The notes beneath the pieces were generated by a model. It searched no databases. It saw only the letters and a program-made list of their open reading frames with translations, and had not been told where the DNA came from. Shown piece after piece: positions 26,000 through 34,578 of a stretch of DNA of 64,000 nt. This DNA is from Streptomyces violens (GTDB taxonomy: Bacteria > Actinomycetota > Actinomycetes > Streptomycetales > Streptomycetaceae), in assembly GCF_000717745.1 (NCBI RefSeq), contig NZ_JOBH01000008.1, positions 265,426 through 329,425 of the forward strand, read 5' to 3'. The position numbers and the translations under genes are program-made. Every line of letters starts with the position of its first letter. The stretch's first letter is position 1.

Positions 26000-27514
26000 T
26001 CAGTGCCCGCGGAGTTCGCGCTGTTCGAAGCGGTGGAAGGCGTTCTCCAGGCGCCACTGCAGGTGCGCCTTGCGGGGACCCGGGAGGAATGCCTGTTCCA
26101 GTGAGGTCCGGGCGAGGTCCTTCAGCTCGGGGTAGCTCAGGTGGTACGTGGTCGCGGCGCGCTGGTACTCGTGGCTGATGTCGGTGCGGGAGATCCCGGG
26201 GTCGTCGGTGGCGAGGGTCACCGGTACGCCGGCCCGGCGGTAGCGCTGGAAGGGGTGGTCGTCCCCGCTGACGCCGAGGATCTGGGCGTTGCTGGTCAGT
26301 GGCGATTCGAGGGCGATGCCGTGGTGGGCCATGGTGCGCAGCAGTTCTTCGGCGCCGTCCTCGTGTGCCAGGTCCACTCCGTGGCCGATGCGTTCGGCGT
26401 GGCCGGTGTGTACGGCTTCGCGGATGTGGAAGCGCAGGTCGGCGGGTTTGACGAGGCCCGGCGTGAGTTCGCCGGCGTGCAGGGTGATGTGTGCGTGGGG
26501 GTACACGCCGTGCAGGTAGTCGAGCATCCGCATGTGGAGCCGGTAGTCGCGGAGGGCGGTTTCGCCGTCCTCCGGGGCGACCAGGTTCACCGCGACGAAG
26601 CGCCGGTCGCGCTCGGCCAGCCGCATGCCGACCGCGAGCTGTGTGAAGACCTGCTCGGGCGCCTCGGCCCGGATGGCCTGGGAGATGAAGCGGACGGTCA
26701 CCCGGCAGCCGGGGGCCGGGGCGTGGGTGTCGCAGTGTGCCGTGCGGCGGAAGACGGCCGTGGCCCGGTCGGCCTCCCGCCGGGCGTCGCGCACCACGCG
26801 GTCCAGCTTGCCGCCGGCCAGCAGCTCACGGTGCATCCGGGACAGGTCGGAGTCGTACCCGACGTCGGCGGCCAGCCGGCGCGCGGCGGGCGCGGCCGGG
26901 GTGATCATGGTCTCCAGGTACGACTGGTGGTGCGCGGCCGCGGTGCCGGTCACGTCGGCCAGCAGTTCGCCGGTGTGCCGCTCGGTGACCTCGTCGAACT
27001 TGTCGAAGGCGGCGAAGAAGTGGTCGTGGCCGGATGCGCCGGGCGGGAGGTCCTGCATCGACCAGGCGCGGATCAGCCGCTGCCGGAAGGCGGGGTCGGT
27101 ACGGGTGTCGGCGGCGGGCCGGGTGCCGGTGCGGCACGGCGGCGGCAGGGCCGTGTCGGTCCGGTCGATGCACAGCCCGTCCTGCGCGGCGAGGCGGACG
27201 AGCAGCTCGGTGGACGCGGCGCCGGTGAGGTGGTTGTGCAGGTCGCCGCCCTTGGGCAGGGCCCGCATGAAGGCGCGCAGCGCCCGCGGGTCGTGCCGGA
27301 TGGCGTCCAGGTGTGCGTCGACGCGCTGCTCGGCGGGGGTCGTGGGGCGGCCGGCCGGTGGCGGGGTCGCGGCGGCGTCCGGTACGGCGGGCAGGGCTGC
27401 CGCGCCCAGGGAGGCGGCGCCCAGGAGGGCCAGTACGGCGCGCAGGCCGGGGCCGGGCGTGGGCTTGGGGCGGGGTGCGGAAGCGCTCCTGCGGAGCCGG
27501 TTGCCGAAGATCAC
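26000..27514 (-). CDS. Secreted adenosine deaminase-family protein (ADGF-like)
   Basis: This 504-residue enzyme has an N-terminal export signal: arginine-rich start, hydrophobic stretch LRAVLALLGAASLGAAALP, then an AATPPPA cleavage region. The catalytic domain matches the metal-dependent adenosine deaminase fold. GGDLHNHLTGA gives the first His pair, THLHAGEL-type HITLHAGEL the third metal ligand and catalytic Glu, RIGHGVDLAHE the next His, and LATDDPGISRT the Asp pair. Four cysteines suggest disulfides. It would convert external adenosine to inosine. It begins at a GTG and precedes the P450 gene by three bases. Confidence 0.87.
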   Translation of the reverse strand: MIFGNRLRRSASAPRPKPTPGPGLRAVLALLGAASLGAAALPAVPDAAATPPPAGRPTTPAEQRVDAHLDAIRHDPRALRAFMRALPKGGDLHNHLTGAASTELLVRLAAQDGLCIDRTDTALPPPCRTGTRPAADTRTDPAFRQRLIRAWSMQDLPPGASGHDHFFAAFDKFDEVTERHTGELLADVTGTAAAHHQSYLETMITPAAPAARRLAADVGYDSDLSRMHRELLAGGKLDRVVRDARREADRATAVFRRTAHCDTHAPAPGCRVTVRFISQAIRAEAPEQVFTQLAVGMRLAERDRRFVAVNLVAPEDGETALRDYRLHMRMLDYLHGVYPHAHITLHAGELTPGLVKPADLRFHIREAVHTGHAERIGHGVDLAHEDGAEELLRTMAHHGIALESPLTSNAQILGVSGDDHPFQRYRRAGVPVTLATDDPGISRTDISHEYQRAATTYHLSYPELKDLARTSLEQAFLPGPRKAHLQWRLENAFHRFEQRELRGH

Positions 27515-27583
27515 GGTGCATCTTCGGCACGCCGGGTGGGCGGGTGCGACCTGACAGGCCGCGGGCGCGGCAAGGCCACCCGG

Positions 27584-27658
27584 TCGGCACAGCCACGGGC
27601 CACGGCGGCCGGTCGGTACAGCGGCGGGTACGGCGGCCTGCTCGGCACAGCCACGGGC
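27584..27658. repeat. 29-bp tandem repeat, three degenerate units
   Basis: TCGGCACAGCCACGGG-like units begin at 27584, 27613 and 27642, exactly 29 bp apart. There is no spacer diversity or leader, so this is not CRISPR. The last unit forms the stem of a terminator. Confidence 0.75.
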
Positions 27659-27681
27659 GCGGGGCCCGGTGGCTGTACCGA
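27642..27681. terminator. Hairpin downstream of the GntA-like gene
   Basis: The third 29-bp unit (27642-27658) pairs with an inverted copy at 27665-27681 in a stem of about 17 bp with one or two mismatches. Confidence 0.6.
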
Positions 27682-27697
27682 TGCGGCGGCCGGGCTC

Positions 27698-28429
27698 CTA
27701 CGCCCCCGAGGCGGTCAGCTCGCGCTCGCGTTCCTCCGCGAGTTCTCGCTCGGCTTCCCCGGTGGCTTCCCGGCCGGCTTCCCGGGCGGCGAAGGGGCAC
27801 TGCCAGTCGGCGGGCTTGGGGCGGCCGGAGTAGCGGCGGGCCTCGGAGAGCTGCTCGTACTCGTACAGGTTGGGGTTGATGTCCCCCTGCAGCTTGATGT
27901 CCTGCTTGCGTATCTTGTCCGCCAGCCGGTCCCACATGCCGGCGCCCTTTATCAGGTCGAACTGCTCGTGGGAATTGAAGGCCAGCATCGGGAAGGGAGG
28001 CCGGCGGCCCCAGCGGCGGTGTGTCTCGTGCAGACCGATCACGAAGAAGGGATGGCCGGCCACGCTGAACGCGAACTGCCCGGACTGCGGATCGGACGAA
28101 TAGCCCTCGGCCCAGCGATGGGATTCCGCGTCCTGCTCGTGGAGCAGCTGGAGCTGCTGCCAGAGAAGCTCTTCGAACCGCAGCTCATCGACCCCGCGAG
28201 GTTGCTCGAAGGTCGCGATGAAGCTGGTGAAGGTCCGGGGACTCCAGTCCGCCGAGCCGACGAACTCCGCGAGGTCGAACGCCATCAGCCGGGCGGCTTC
28301 CGTACTCCCCATCCGGTCGTAGTGCCGGTGGGTTATGCCGCCCCGGCGCCAGGCCGACCGGCCCGCCAGGCAGGCGAACCGCTCCCCCAGGATGAACTCC
28401 TCGACCTCGCCACGCGCATCCGCCGTCAT
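27698..28429 (-). CDS. YqcI/YcgG family protein (GntA-like heme N-hydroxylase family)
   Basis: This 243-residue protein matches the YqcI/YcgG family. Characterised members such as GntA of guanitoxin synthesis are heme-dependent N-hydroxylases of guanidine groups. Family landmarks are RFACLAGRSAWRRG at the N-terminus, GYSSDPQSGQFAFSVAGHPFF, IGLHETHRRWGRR, and PMLAFNSHEQFDLIKGAG. The C-terminus after residue 205 is a charged Glu/Arg helix. The ATG at 28429 follows GGAAGGAAGG; a TTG 18 bases upstream with AGGAGG is an alternative. No guanitoxin biosynthesis partners are nearby. Function in this organism is unknown. Confidence 0.75.
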   Translation of the reverse strand: MTADARGEVEEFILGERFACLAGRSAWRRGGITHRHYDRMGSTEAARLMAFDLAEFVGSADWSPRTFTSFIATFEQPRGVDELRFEELLWQQLQLLHEQDAESHRWAEGYSSDPQSGQFAFSVAGHPFFVIGLHETHRRWGRRPPFPMLAFNSHEQFDLIKGAGMWDRLADKIRKQDIKLQGDINPNLYEYEQLSEARRYSGRPKPADWQCPFAAREAGREATGEAERELAEERERELTASGA

Positions 28430-28447
28430 GGCCAGCCTTCCTTCCAA

Positions 28448-28812
28448 TTAAGTGCCTCCTCATAGGGAGATCGTTCCGCCGTGTGTACCTGTGACGCCCA
28501 CCCCGAAGTGGCGGCGCCCGGACCCACGGCGGCTGAGGCAGCCGCGCCGCGTGGGCAGGACCGAGTCCGCTGAGAAAACAGGGAAGGTCGCTCGGTGATT
28601 GTGACGGGCCAAGGCCGATCAAAGAAAATCCGCCGGGAAACGGGCGGCGACGAATCGCCCCCATCCCCCTGCAATCGGGTGGTTGTGTGCCGCCGGGAGC
28701 CGTCACGGGGCAGGCGTTCCGTGGAAGCGTGCGGACCGATCCAGGCCGAGCCGGGCCGATCCAGATCAGTCCAGATCGGTCCAGACCGCTTCGGACCGAG
28801 GAGAGGTGTGGC
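28448..28812. other. Divergent promoter region
   Basis: This 365-bp spacer separates the GntA-like gene from the SRPBCC operon. It holds a 10-bp tandem array near its right end and otherwise nothing I recognise. Confidence 0.5.
28731..28800. repeat. Seven degenerate 10-bp tandem units
   Basis: Seven consecutive 10-bp units with consensus CCAGACCGAT run without interruption up to the ribosome binding site of the SRPBCC gene. The 10-bp spacing is close to one helical turn, so all units face the same side of the DNA. Confidence 0.75.
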
Positions 28813-29226
28813 ATGAGTGAGTACGAGCGTTCCCGCACGATGCCGGCGCTGCCCGAGCACGTTTTCGATCAGGCGAGCAATGTGTCGCGGCTCGATTCCT
28901 GGCTGCCGGCGGAGCTGCACGTACGGGAGGAGGAGCTGCCGGCCGTGACGGTGCACGAGGACCGTACGGGCGAGGACGCGTCCGCCCTTTTCCGGGCCCA
29001 GCCGGATCAACAGCGCCTGGAATGGGGCACCCGGGAGACCGGCAGCTACGCGGGCTGGCTCCAGGTGGCCGGCATCGGGAGCGGGGCGAGCGAGGTGACC
29101 ATTCACCTGTCCTTCTTCGAGGCGTCCCACGACCCGGGCGGCGAGGCCGTGGAGGCCGCGCTGGACCGGAGCCTGGAGCGGCTGGCGGAGCAGGTACGGC
29201 TGCGTGCCGACGGCACAGAAGGGTGA
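28813..29226 (+). CDS. SRPBCC-like (START fold) small protein
   Basis: This 137-residue protein has the pattern of an SRPBCC ligand-binding fold. The N-terminal MPALPEHVFDQASNVSRLDSWLP helix-loop is the typical start. Strands follow through LEWGTRETGSYAGWLQV and SEVTIHLSFFE, and the closing C-terminal helix EAALDRSLERLAEQVRLRA covers the cavity. The ATG follows GAGGAGAGG. Its stop directly abuts the start of the DUF2267 gene, so the three genes form a tight operon. Ligand unknown. Confidence 0.7.
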   Translation: MSEYERSRTMPALPEHVFDQASNVSRLDSWLPAELHVREEELPAVTVHEDRTGEDASALFRAQPDQQRLEWGTRETGSYAGWLQVAGIGSGASEVTIHLSFFEASHDPGGEAVEAALDRSLERLAEQVRLRADGTEG

Positions 29227-29658
29227 ATGATCATGCATCACGACGAGTTCCTGCGCCTGGTGCAGGCAGGGGCCGCGCTCCCCGACCGCGGGACGGCGGA
29301 ACGCGCGGTACGGGCGACGCTGGAAACGCTGGCGGAGCGCATCCCCGACGGCCTCGCCGAGCATCTGGCGGCGCAGCTCCCGCAGGAGATCGGCGAGCAC
29401 CTCCGCCGGGTGGTCGCCGCGCACGAGGGCGGGCCCGAGGAGCACCACACGGCGGAGCGGTTCGACCTGACGACGTTCGCCGCGCGGATCGCCTGGCGCG
29501 GCGGGGTTCCGGAGGACGCCGCGCTGCAGGAGGCGAGCGCGGTGTTCGAAACGCTGGACGCGGCGGTGGCTCCCGAGCTCAGCGAGAAGCTCGGCAGCGT
29601 CCTCCCGCCCGACATCCGTGAACTGCTGCCCGAGAGCCGGATGGACGATCCCTCGTGA
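29227..29658 (+). CDS. DUF2267 domain protein
   Basis: This 143-residue protein is a DUF2267 homologue made of two similar helical halves. AVRATLETLAERIPDGLAEHLAAQLPQEIGEHL (repeat 1) is echoed by AVFETLDAAVAPELSEKLGSVLPPDIRELLP (repeat 2). The family is common in actinobacteria and proteobacteria and has no firmly known function. Its start abuts the previous stop (TGAATG), and its end overlaps the next gene in a GTGA, both signs of translational coupling. Confidence 0.8.
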   Translation: MIMHHDEFLRLVQAGAALPDRGTAERAVRATLETLAERIPDGLAEHLAAQLPQEIGEHLRRVVAAHEGGPEEHHTAERFDLTTFAARIAWRGGVPEDAALQEASAVFETLDAAVAPELSEKLGSVLPPDIRELLPESRMDDPS

Positions 29659-30461
29659 AAACACCGGAACTGAACCCGCGTACTGCCGTGATCACCGGGG
29701 CGGATTCCGGCATCGGCCGGGCCACCGCCGTACGCCTCGCCGAGCAGGGGCTGGACATCGGCATCACCTGGCACAGCGACCGGGAGGGCGCCGAGGCGAC
29801 GGCCGAGGAAGTCCGCGGCAAGGGCCGGAACGCGGCGATCGAGCGGATGGATCTCGCGGACCTGCCGGCGGCCGCGCAGGCCGTCGACCGGCTCGCCGAG
29901 CGGCTGGGCAGGCTCGACGTACTGGTCAACAACGCCGGCACCGGCACCGCGACGCCCTTCCTGGACATCGATCACGCGACGTTCCAGCACGTGATCGACG
30001 TCGACCTAGGCGGCCCCTTCCTCTGCTCCCAGCTGGCCGCCCGGCGCATGATCGACCAGGGGGACGGCGGCCGGATCGTCAACGTCACCAGCGTGCACGA
30101 GCACCAGCCCCGGGTCGGCGCCGCCCCGTACTGCGCGGCCAAGGGCGGGCTGGGCCTGCTGACGCAGGTCATGGCCCTGGAGCTCGCCGAGTACGGCATC
30201 AACGTGAACGCCGTCGCGCCCGGCGAGATCGCCACCCCGATGACCGGGCAGGAGGACGCGGACGTGACCGTCAAGGACCGGCCCGGCGTCCCGCTGGGCA
30301 GGCCGGGCGACGCCCGCGAGGTGGCGGCCGTCATCGCCTTCCTCGCCGGCCCGGACGCGGCGTATGTGACGGGGGCGTCGTGGGCCGTCGACGGCGGCAT
30401 GCTGCGGATGGGCCCGCAGGCCGGCTCCCACCTCCCGGACCACAGCTGGCGCCGCCCGTAA
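29655..30461 (+). CDS. SDR family oxidoreductase
   Basis: The 268-residue short-chain dehydrogenase is classical type. TGADSGIGRATAVRL is the cofactor loop, NNAGTGTATPF the central motif, VNVTSVHEH carries the catalytic Ser, and APYCAAKGGLGLL carries the YxxxK pair. The C-terminal IAFLAGPDAAYVTGASWAVDGGM is standard and resembles glucose 1-dehydrogenase-like SDRs. Asp/His at HSDRE after strand 2 suggests NADP use. It starts at a GTG overlapping the DUF2267 stop by four bases. The substrate is unknown. Confidence 0.88.
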   Translation: MKTPELNPRTAVITGADSGIGRATAVRLAEQGLDIGITWHSDREGAEATAEEVRGKGRNAAIERMDLADLPAAAQAVDRLAERLGRLDVLVNNAGTGTATPFLDIDHATFQHVIDVDLGGPFLCSQLAARRMIDQGDGGRIVNVTSVHEHQPRVGAAPYCAAKGGLGLLTQVMALELAEYGINVNAVAPGEIATPMTGQEDADVTVKDRPGVPLGRPGDAREVAAVIAFLAGPDAAYVTGASWAVDGGMLRMGPQAGSHLPDHSWRRP

Positions 30462-30470
30462 CGGACGGTG

Positions 30471-31460
30471 CTACGTGGCGCTGCGCTCGCTCTCGTCCCG
30501 CAGCTCACGCTCCACGGCGCGGTTGCGGGCGTCGTCCGGGCGGCCGGCCGCGCTGCCGGGCCGGCCCGCCCTGAGCAGCTCGCGCCACCGCTCCGGGCTC
30601 CAGTCGGCCGGCCGGGTCGTGGCGATGAAGTGCTGTACCGCGGCGAGGAAGCGGTCCGGATCGGCGGTGAACGGGAAGTGCCCGGCGCCCTCGAAGATCT
30701 CCAGGCGGCTGCCGGGCATCGCGTCGTGCGCGCGGTAGGCGTGGCGTACCGGTATCACGCCGTCCCGTGACCCCCACAGCAGCAGGGTGGGCATGCCCTC
30801 GGCCAGATAGCACCGGTCCAGCATGGTGATGACCTGGCCGCGCCAGTCGACGACGGCGCGCAGGCTGCGGACGAACGCGCTCCGGGACGCCGCGTCCGGG
30901 AGCGCGTCGACCAGCCGGCGCAGGGCCGGCGCGTCCTGTCCGAGGTCCGTGCCGAGGCCCTTGAGCAGCCCGACGACCAGCCGGGTCTGGCAGCGCATCC
31001 CGGGCAGGCCGAGCACCGAGAGCAGCGCGGCGGCCACCGGCAGGGACACGGCCCGCAGGACGGGGGTGACCTCCCGGCCCACACCGCCCGCGCTGACCAG
31101 CACCAGCCGCTCGGTGCGCTCGGGGAACTGGTACGCGAACTGCATGGCCACCCCGGCGCCCAGCGAGTGCCCGATCAGGGTCGCGCGGTCGATGCCGAGG
31201 ACGCCGAGCAGGTCGCGGACGCCGTTGGCGTAGGCGGCGACCGAGTAGTCGGCGCGCGGCTTGTCGGAGGCGCCGTGGCCGAGCAGGTCGGGGGCGATCA
31301 CGGTGTGGTTCCTGGCCAGCGCCGGGAGGATGCCCGCCCAGGTCGCGGAGGAGTCCCCGATACCGTGCAGGAACACGAGGGCGGGGCCACGGCCCGCGAA
31401 CCGGAAGGCGCGGCGGTAGCCGTGCACCACGTGGTAGCGCAGCTCCACGTCGTCCTGCAC
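30471..31460 (-). CDS. Alpha/beta fold hydrolase
   Basis: This hydrolase of about 329 residues shows the oxyanion HG motif VFLHGIGDSSATW, nucleophile elbow LIGHSLGAGVAMQ (Ser), acid in LLWGSRDGVIPVRH and catalytic His in GAGHFPFTADP. I chose the GTG at 31460 because GGGGAGGGGG lies upstream; the frame stays open to another GTG at 31538. The C-terminal 45 residues are charged and probably disordered. It resembles epoxide-hydrolase/lipase-like members, but the substrate is not evident. It is convergent with the SDR gene. Confidence 0.85.
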   Translation of the reverse strand: MQDDVELRYHVVHGYRRAFRFAGRGPALVFLHGIGDSSATWAGILPALARNHTVIAPDLLGHGASDKPRADYSVAAYANGVRDLLGVLGIDRATLIGHSLGAGVAMQFAYQFPERTERLVLVSAGGVGREVTPVLRAVSLPVAAALLSVLGLPGMRCQTRLVVGLLKGLGTDLGQDAPALRRLVDALPDAASRSAFVRSLRAVVDWRGQVITMLDRCYLAEGMPTLLLWGSRDGVIPVRHAYRAHDAMPGSRLEIFEGAGHFPFTADPDRFLAAVQHFIATTRPADWSPERWRELLRAGRPGSAAGRPDDARNRAVERELRDESERSAT

Positions 31461-31562
31461 GCCCGCCGCCCCCTCCCCTGCCCTCGCCCCGTCTCCCCAC
31501 TTCTGCGTACGAGCGTAGAAGGTGTAGCTCCCCGACACCGTTACCGGAGCATTTCGCGCCCG

Positions 31563-32363
31563 CTACGGTCGCGGGTGCACTCGGTGCCGGACCCAGACGT
31601 TGGGTTCGACATAGACCGCGTGATCATGGGCGGTGTCGCAGTGCACGGGGACCAGGGCGCCGGGCACTTCGACAGCACCGTCGTGGTCGAAGGGCAGGCC
31701 GGTCCAGCTGCGCCACTGGTCCAGGGAGCCGCTGACCGTCATCGACGCCGGGGCGATCTTCTCGATGGTGCCGCCGGCCTTGACGTGCACCCGTAGCCAG
31801 GGGTCGGCCGGCAGTCCGTCCGCGCGCCGCCGGCGGATGTAGTCGGCCATGGGGACGTGCGGTACGAGGTGCTTGGCCGTCGGGCGGACGGGGGCCAGCA
31901 GCGCGTCGTGGCCCTGCCGGCCGACGGCGTTCCGCAGCGCCTCCAGCATCCGGTAGGACAGCCCGCGGCCGAGGTACTCGGTGTCCACCGTGATCTCCAG
32001 CGCACTGGCCGTCGTCGGCGGGCGCCCGTCCCGCCGGTCGTGGAACGACCACCCCAGCACCCGGTCCCAGCCCCGGTCCGGCGTCTCCTCCCGGCCGTCG
32101 CGCCCGGCGTCGAAGGGCACGCTCAGCCCGCGCGCCACGACGCGGTCGCCGTCCGTCGCCACCACGCAGTACGCGGGGAAGTCCGCGGCCACCCGGCCCA
32201 ACAAGGCGTCCGCCACCGGGTCGTGCGGGACGAAGGCCGGCCAGGTGTCGGCGAATTCGTAGAGCCGGGGCAGCAGTGCCGGGCGCTCGGCGAGAGGGGT
32301 GATCCGGATGCGGTCGGTGCCTGTCGCAGCGGGGGCGCCGGCGCGGCGGTCGGTGTCGGTCAT
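31563..32363 (-). CDS. GNAT-family acetyltransferase-like protein
   Basis: This 266-residue protein has a GNAT core: CVVATDGDRVVARGLSVPF, then ALEITVDTEYLGRGLSYRMLEALRNAV, where the RGxG-type acetyl-CoA loop reads LGRGLS. The second half (VPMADYIRRRRADGLPADPWLRVH, then FDHDGAVEVPGALVPVHCD) resembles a second, degenerate GNAT-like lobe. There is no clear ribosome binding site. It is divergent from the cytochrome b gene. Substrate unknown. Confidence 0.65.
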   Translation of the reverse strand: MTDTDRRAGAPAATGTDRIRITPLAERPALLPRLYEFADTWPAFVPHDPVADALLGRVAADFPAYCVVATDGDRVVARGLSVPFDAGRDGREETPDRGWDRVLGWSFHDRRDGRPPTTASALEITVDTEYLGRGLSYRMLEALRNAVGRQGHDALLAPVRPTAKHLVPHVPMADYIRRRRADGLPADPWLRVHVKAGGTIEKIAPASMTVSGSLDQWRSWTGLPFDHDGAVEVPGALVPVHCDTAHDHAVYVEPNVWVRHRVHPRP

Positions 32364-32505
32364 GGCGCGGACGCTGCCACACGGACACCGCTCCGGCCAG
32401 CGCTTTTCCCCGGTCCTGCGTGGCCGGCCGACAAGCGGCTACACGTCCTCGTGGCGCCACCTGGCGGGCGATGCGTCAGGGGCTCCCGAACAGGGAGGAG
32501 TTGGA

Positions 32506-34158
32506 GTGATCTTTTTCCGGCGGTCCCGCCTGAAGGTACGCGCCGTGAAGCAGCAGACGAGGCAGGCCGCCGGCCGCACCACGGAGGCACTGGACGCCCG
32601 GCTGCCGGTCGCCGAGGGCGGCGGGCTGCTGCGCAAGCCGTTCCCCGACCACTGGTCGTTCCTGCTGGGCGAACTGGCCCTCTACAGCCTGATCGTGCTC
32701 GTGCTGACGGGGGTGTACCTCACGCTCTTCTTCAAGCCCGGCATGCACGAAGTGGTGTACGACGGCTCGTACACACCGCTCTCCGGTGTCCGCATGTCCG
32801 AGGCGTTCGACTCCACCCTGCACATCAGCTTCGACGTGCGCGGCGGGCTGCTGATCCGGCAGATGCACCACTGGGCCGCGCTGGTCTTCCTCGCGGCGAT
32901 CGGCGTCCACCTGCTGCGGGTCTTCTTCACCGGCGCGTTCCGCAAGCCCCGCGAGGTGAACTGGATGATCGGGGTGACGCTCTTCCTGCTGGCGCTGGCG
33001 GAGGGCTTCGCCGGTTACTCGCTCCCGGACGACCTGCTGTCGGGCACCGGTCTGCGGATCGCGCAGGGCATCATGCTGTCGCTGCCGCTCGTCGGGTCGT
33101 ATCTCAGCATGTTCGTCTTCGGTGCGGAGTTCCCCGGGCACGACATGGTCTCCCGGCTGTACGGGGTGCACATCCTGCTGCTGCCGGGGCTGATCCTGGC
33201 GCTGGTCACCGTCCACCTGATCCTGGTCTTCTACCTGAAGCACACCCAGTGGGCGGCCCCCGGCCGCACCAACCGCAACGTGGTCGGCAGGCCCCTCGTC
33301 CCCCACTTCGCGGCCACATCGGGCGGCCTGTCCCTCATGGTCTTCGGAGTGACGGCGTTCCTCGGCGGGGTGGCGCAGATCAACCCTGTCTGGGTGTACG
33401 GCCCTTACCGGCCGGACCAGGCGTCCACCGGCGCCCAGCCGGACTGGTACGTCGGCTTCCTGGAGGGCGCGCTGCGGCTCGTACCGCCGTGGGAGACGAC
33501 GGTCGCCGGCCACACCCTCATGTGGAACGTGCTGCTCCCGGCCGTGGTGCTGCCGCTCACGCTGTTCGCGCTGCTGTACGCCTACCCGTTCGTCGAGGCG
33601 TGGGTGACCGGCGACCGGCGCGAGCACCACCTGTGCGACCGGCCGCGCGACCGGCCCGTGCGCACGGCGCTCGGCGCGGCGGCCGTCAGCGCCTACGCGG
33701 TACTGCTGCTGGCCGGCGGGAACGACGTGGTGGCCCTCGCCTTCGGGATCTCCCTCAACGCCCTTACCTGGATGCTGCGCACGGCCCTGATCGTGCTGCC
33801 GGTCGCCGTCTTCCTGGTGACCAAACGGCTGTGCCTGGCCCTGCAGGAAGCCGAGCACGAACGGCTTGCCGAGGGCGAGGAGACCGGGCTGATGCGCCAG
33901 ACGGTCGAAGGCGGTTACGAGGAGGAGCACCGGCCGGTGGGCGAGGAGGAGCGGTACGTGGTGCTGTACGGCAGCATGCCGGCGGCTCCCCCGCTGCCGG
34001 CGGCCGGACGCGACGGGTCGGGTGAGGAAGCCGGGGAGGGCGACGGGGCCGGGCGGCTGCGGTCCGCGCTCAGCCACTGGTTCGCGGCGGCCTCGCAGCC
34101 GCGCACGGCCTCGCGGGAGTCCGCCCGTCAGCTCCGCGACCGGCCGCCGGACTCCTGA
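32506..34158 (+). CDS. Cytochrome b (QcrB-like) of an accessory bc-type complex
   Basis: This 550-residue multispanning protein is a cytochrome b. The heme-binding histidines are in RQMHHWAALVFLAAIGVHLLRVF and in RLYGVHILLLPGLILALVTVHLILV. WYVGFLEGALRLVPPWE stands at the PEWY position, altered as in actinobacteria (the motif reads VPPWE). An actinobacterial C-terminal extension of about 120 charged residues follows. It starts at a GTG with GGGAGGAG. No qcrA or qcrC is present nearby, so it is a paralogue outside the main qcrCAB operon. It overlaps the convergent CtaF-like gene by 31 bp. Confidence 0.88.
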   Translation: MIFFRRSRLKVRAVKQQTRQAAGRTTEALDARLPVAEGGGLLRKPFPDHWSFLLGELALYSLIVLVLTGVYLTLFFKPGMHEVVYDGSYTPLSGVRMSEAFDSTLHISFDVRGGLLIRQMHHWAALVFLAAIGVHLLRVFFTGAFRKPREVNWMIGVTLFLLALAEGFAGYSLPDDLLSGTGLRIAQGIMLSLPLVGSYLSMFVFGAEFPGHDMVSRLYGVHILLLPGLILALVTVHLILVFYLKHTQWAAPGRTNRNVVGRPLVPHFAATSGGLSLMVFGVTAFLGGVAQINPVWVYGPYRPDQASTGAQPDWYVGFLEGALRLVPPWETTVAGHTLMWNVLLPAVVLPLTLFALLYAYPFVEAWVTGDRREHHLCDRPRDRPVRTALGAAAVSAYAVLLLAGGNDVVALAFGISLNALTWMLRTALIVLPVAVFLVTKRLCLALQEAEHERLAEGEETGLMRQTVEGGYEEEHRPVGEEERYVVLYGSMPAAPPLPAAGRDGSGEEAGEGDGAGRLRSALSHWFAAASQPRTASRESARQLRDRPPDS

Positions 34159-34556
34159 CGGCCCTGACGGTCCTGCCGCCCCGCGTACTGGAACACCATC
34201 TCGAAGACACCGAGGGCCAGCACACCAGCGCCGAGCAGCGCCAGCCACAGCCCGAAGACCACGCCGAGCGCGATGACCGTGAACCCGGCGGCGACGACGA
34301 GGGGCCAGGGGCTGGCGGGCGGGAAGAAGTCCAGCGGCCCGGCGGTGTCGGCCACCTCGGCGTCGCGGCGGTCCTGCGCCCGCCGCCCGCGCCGCCGGTA
34401 CTGCACGGCCAGGAAGAAGGCGACCAGCGCGGCCATCAGGCACGCGACGATCAGCACGCTGGTGCCCGCGGGGTCGTTTCCGTACCTGCCGTAGAAGCCC
34501 GCGGTGACGGCGAAGAAGCCCGCCACCCCGGCGAAGAGAACAGCTTCGGTCTTCAT
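34128..34556 (-). CDS. CtaF-like cytochrome c oxidase subunit 4 (actinobacterial)
   Basis: The 142-residue protein has four predicted membrane helices: LFAGVAGFFAVTAGFYG, SVLIVACLMAALVAFFLAV, and a close-spaced pair VVAAGFTVIALGVVFGLWLALLGAGVLALGVFEMVF interrupted by a turn. Between helices 2 and 3 is a basic loop (RRRGRRAQDRRD). It matches the small subunit IV (CtaF) of actinobacterial aa3 oxidases. It lies 22 bp downstream of ctaD on the same strand. Start at 34556 has AAGGGGTGGGG. Confidence 0.8.
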   Translation of the reverse strand: MKTEAVLFAGVAGFFAVTAGFYGRYGNDPAGTSVLIVACLMAALVAFFLAVQYRRRGRRAQDRRDAEVADTAGPLDFFPPASPWPLVVAAGFTVIALGVVFGLWLALLGAGVLALGVFEMVFQYAGRQDRQGRQESGGRSRS

Positions 34557-34578
34557 GTGCCCCACCCCTTCTGCGACT

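Noticed and set aside
27584..27681. CRISPR array
   Set aside because: The 29-bp units are contiguous with no unique spacers, and no cas genes are present.
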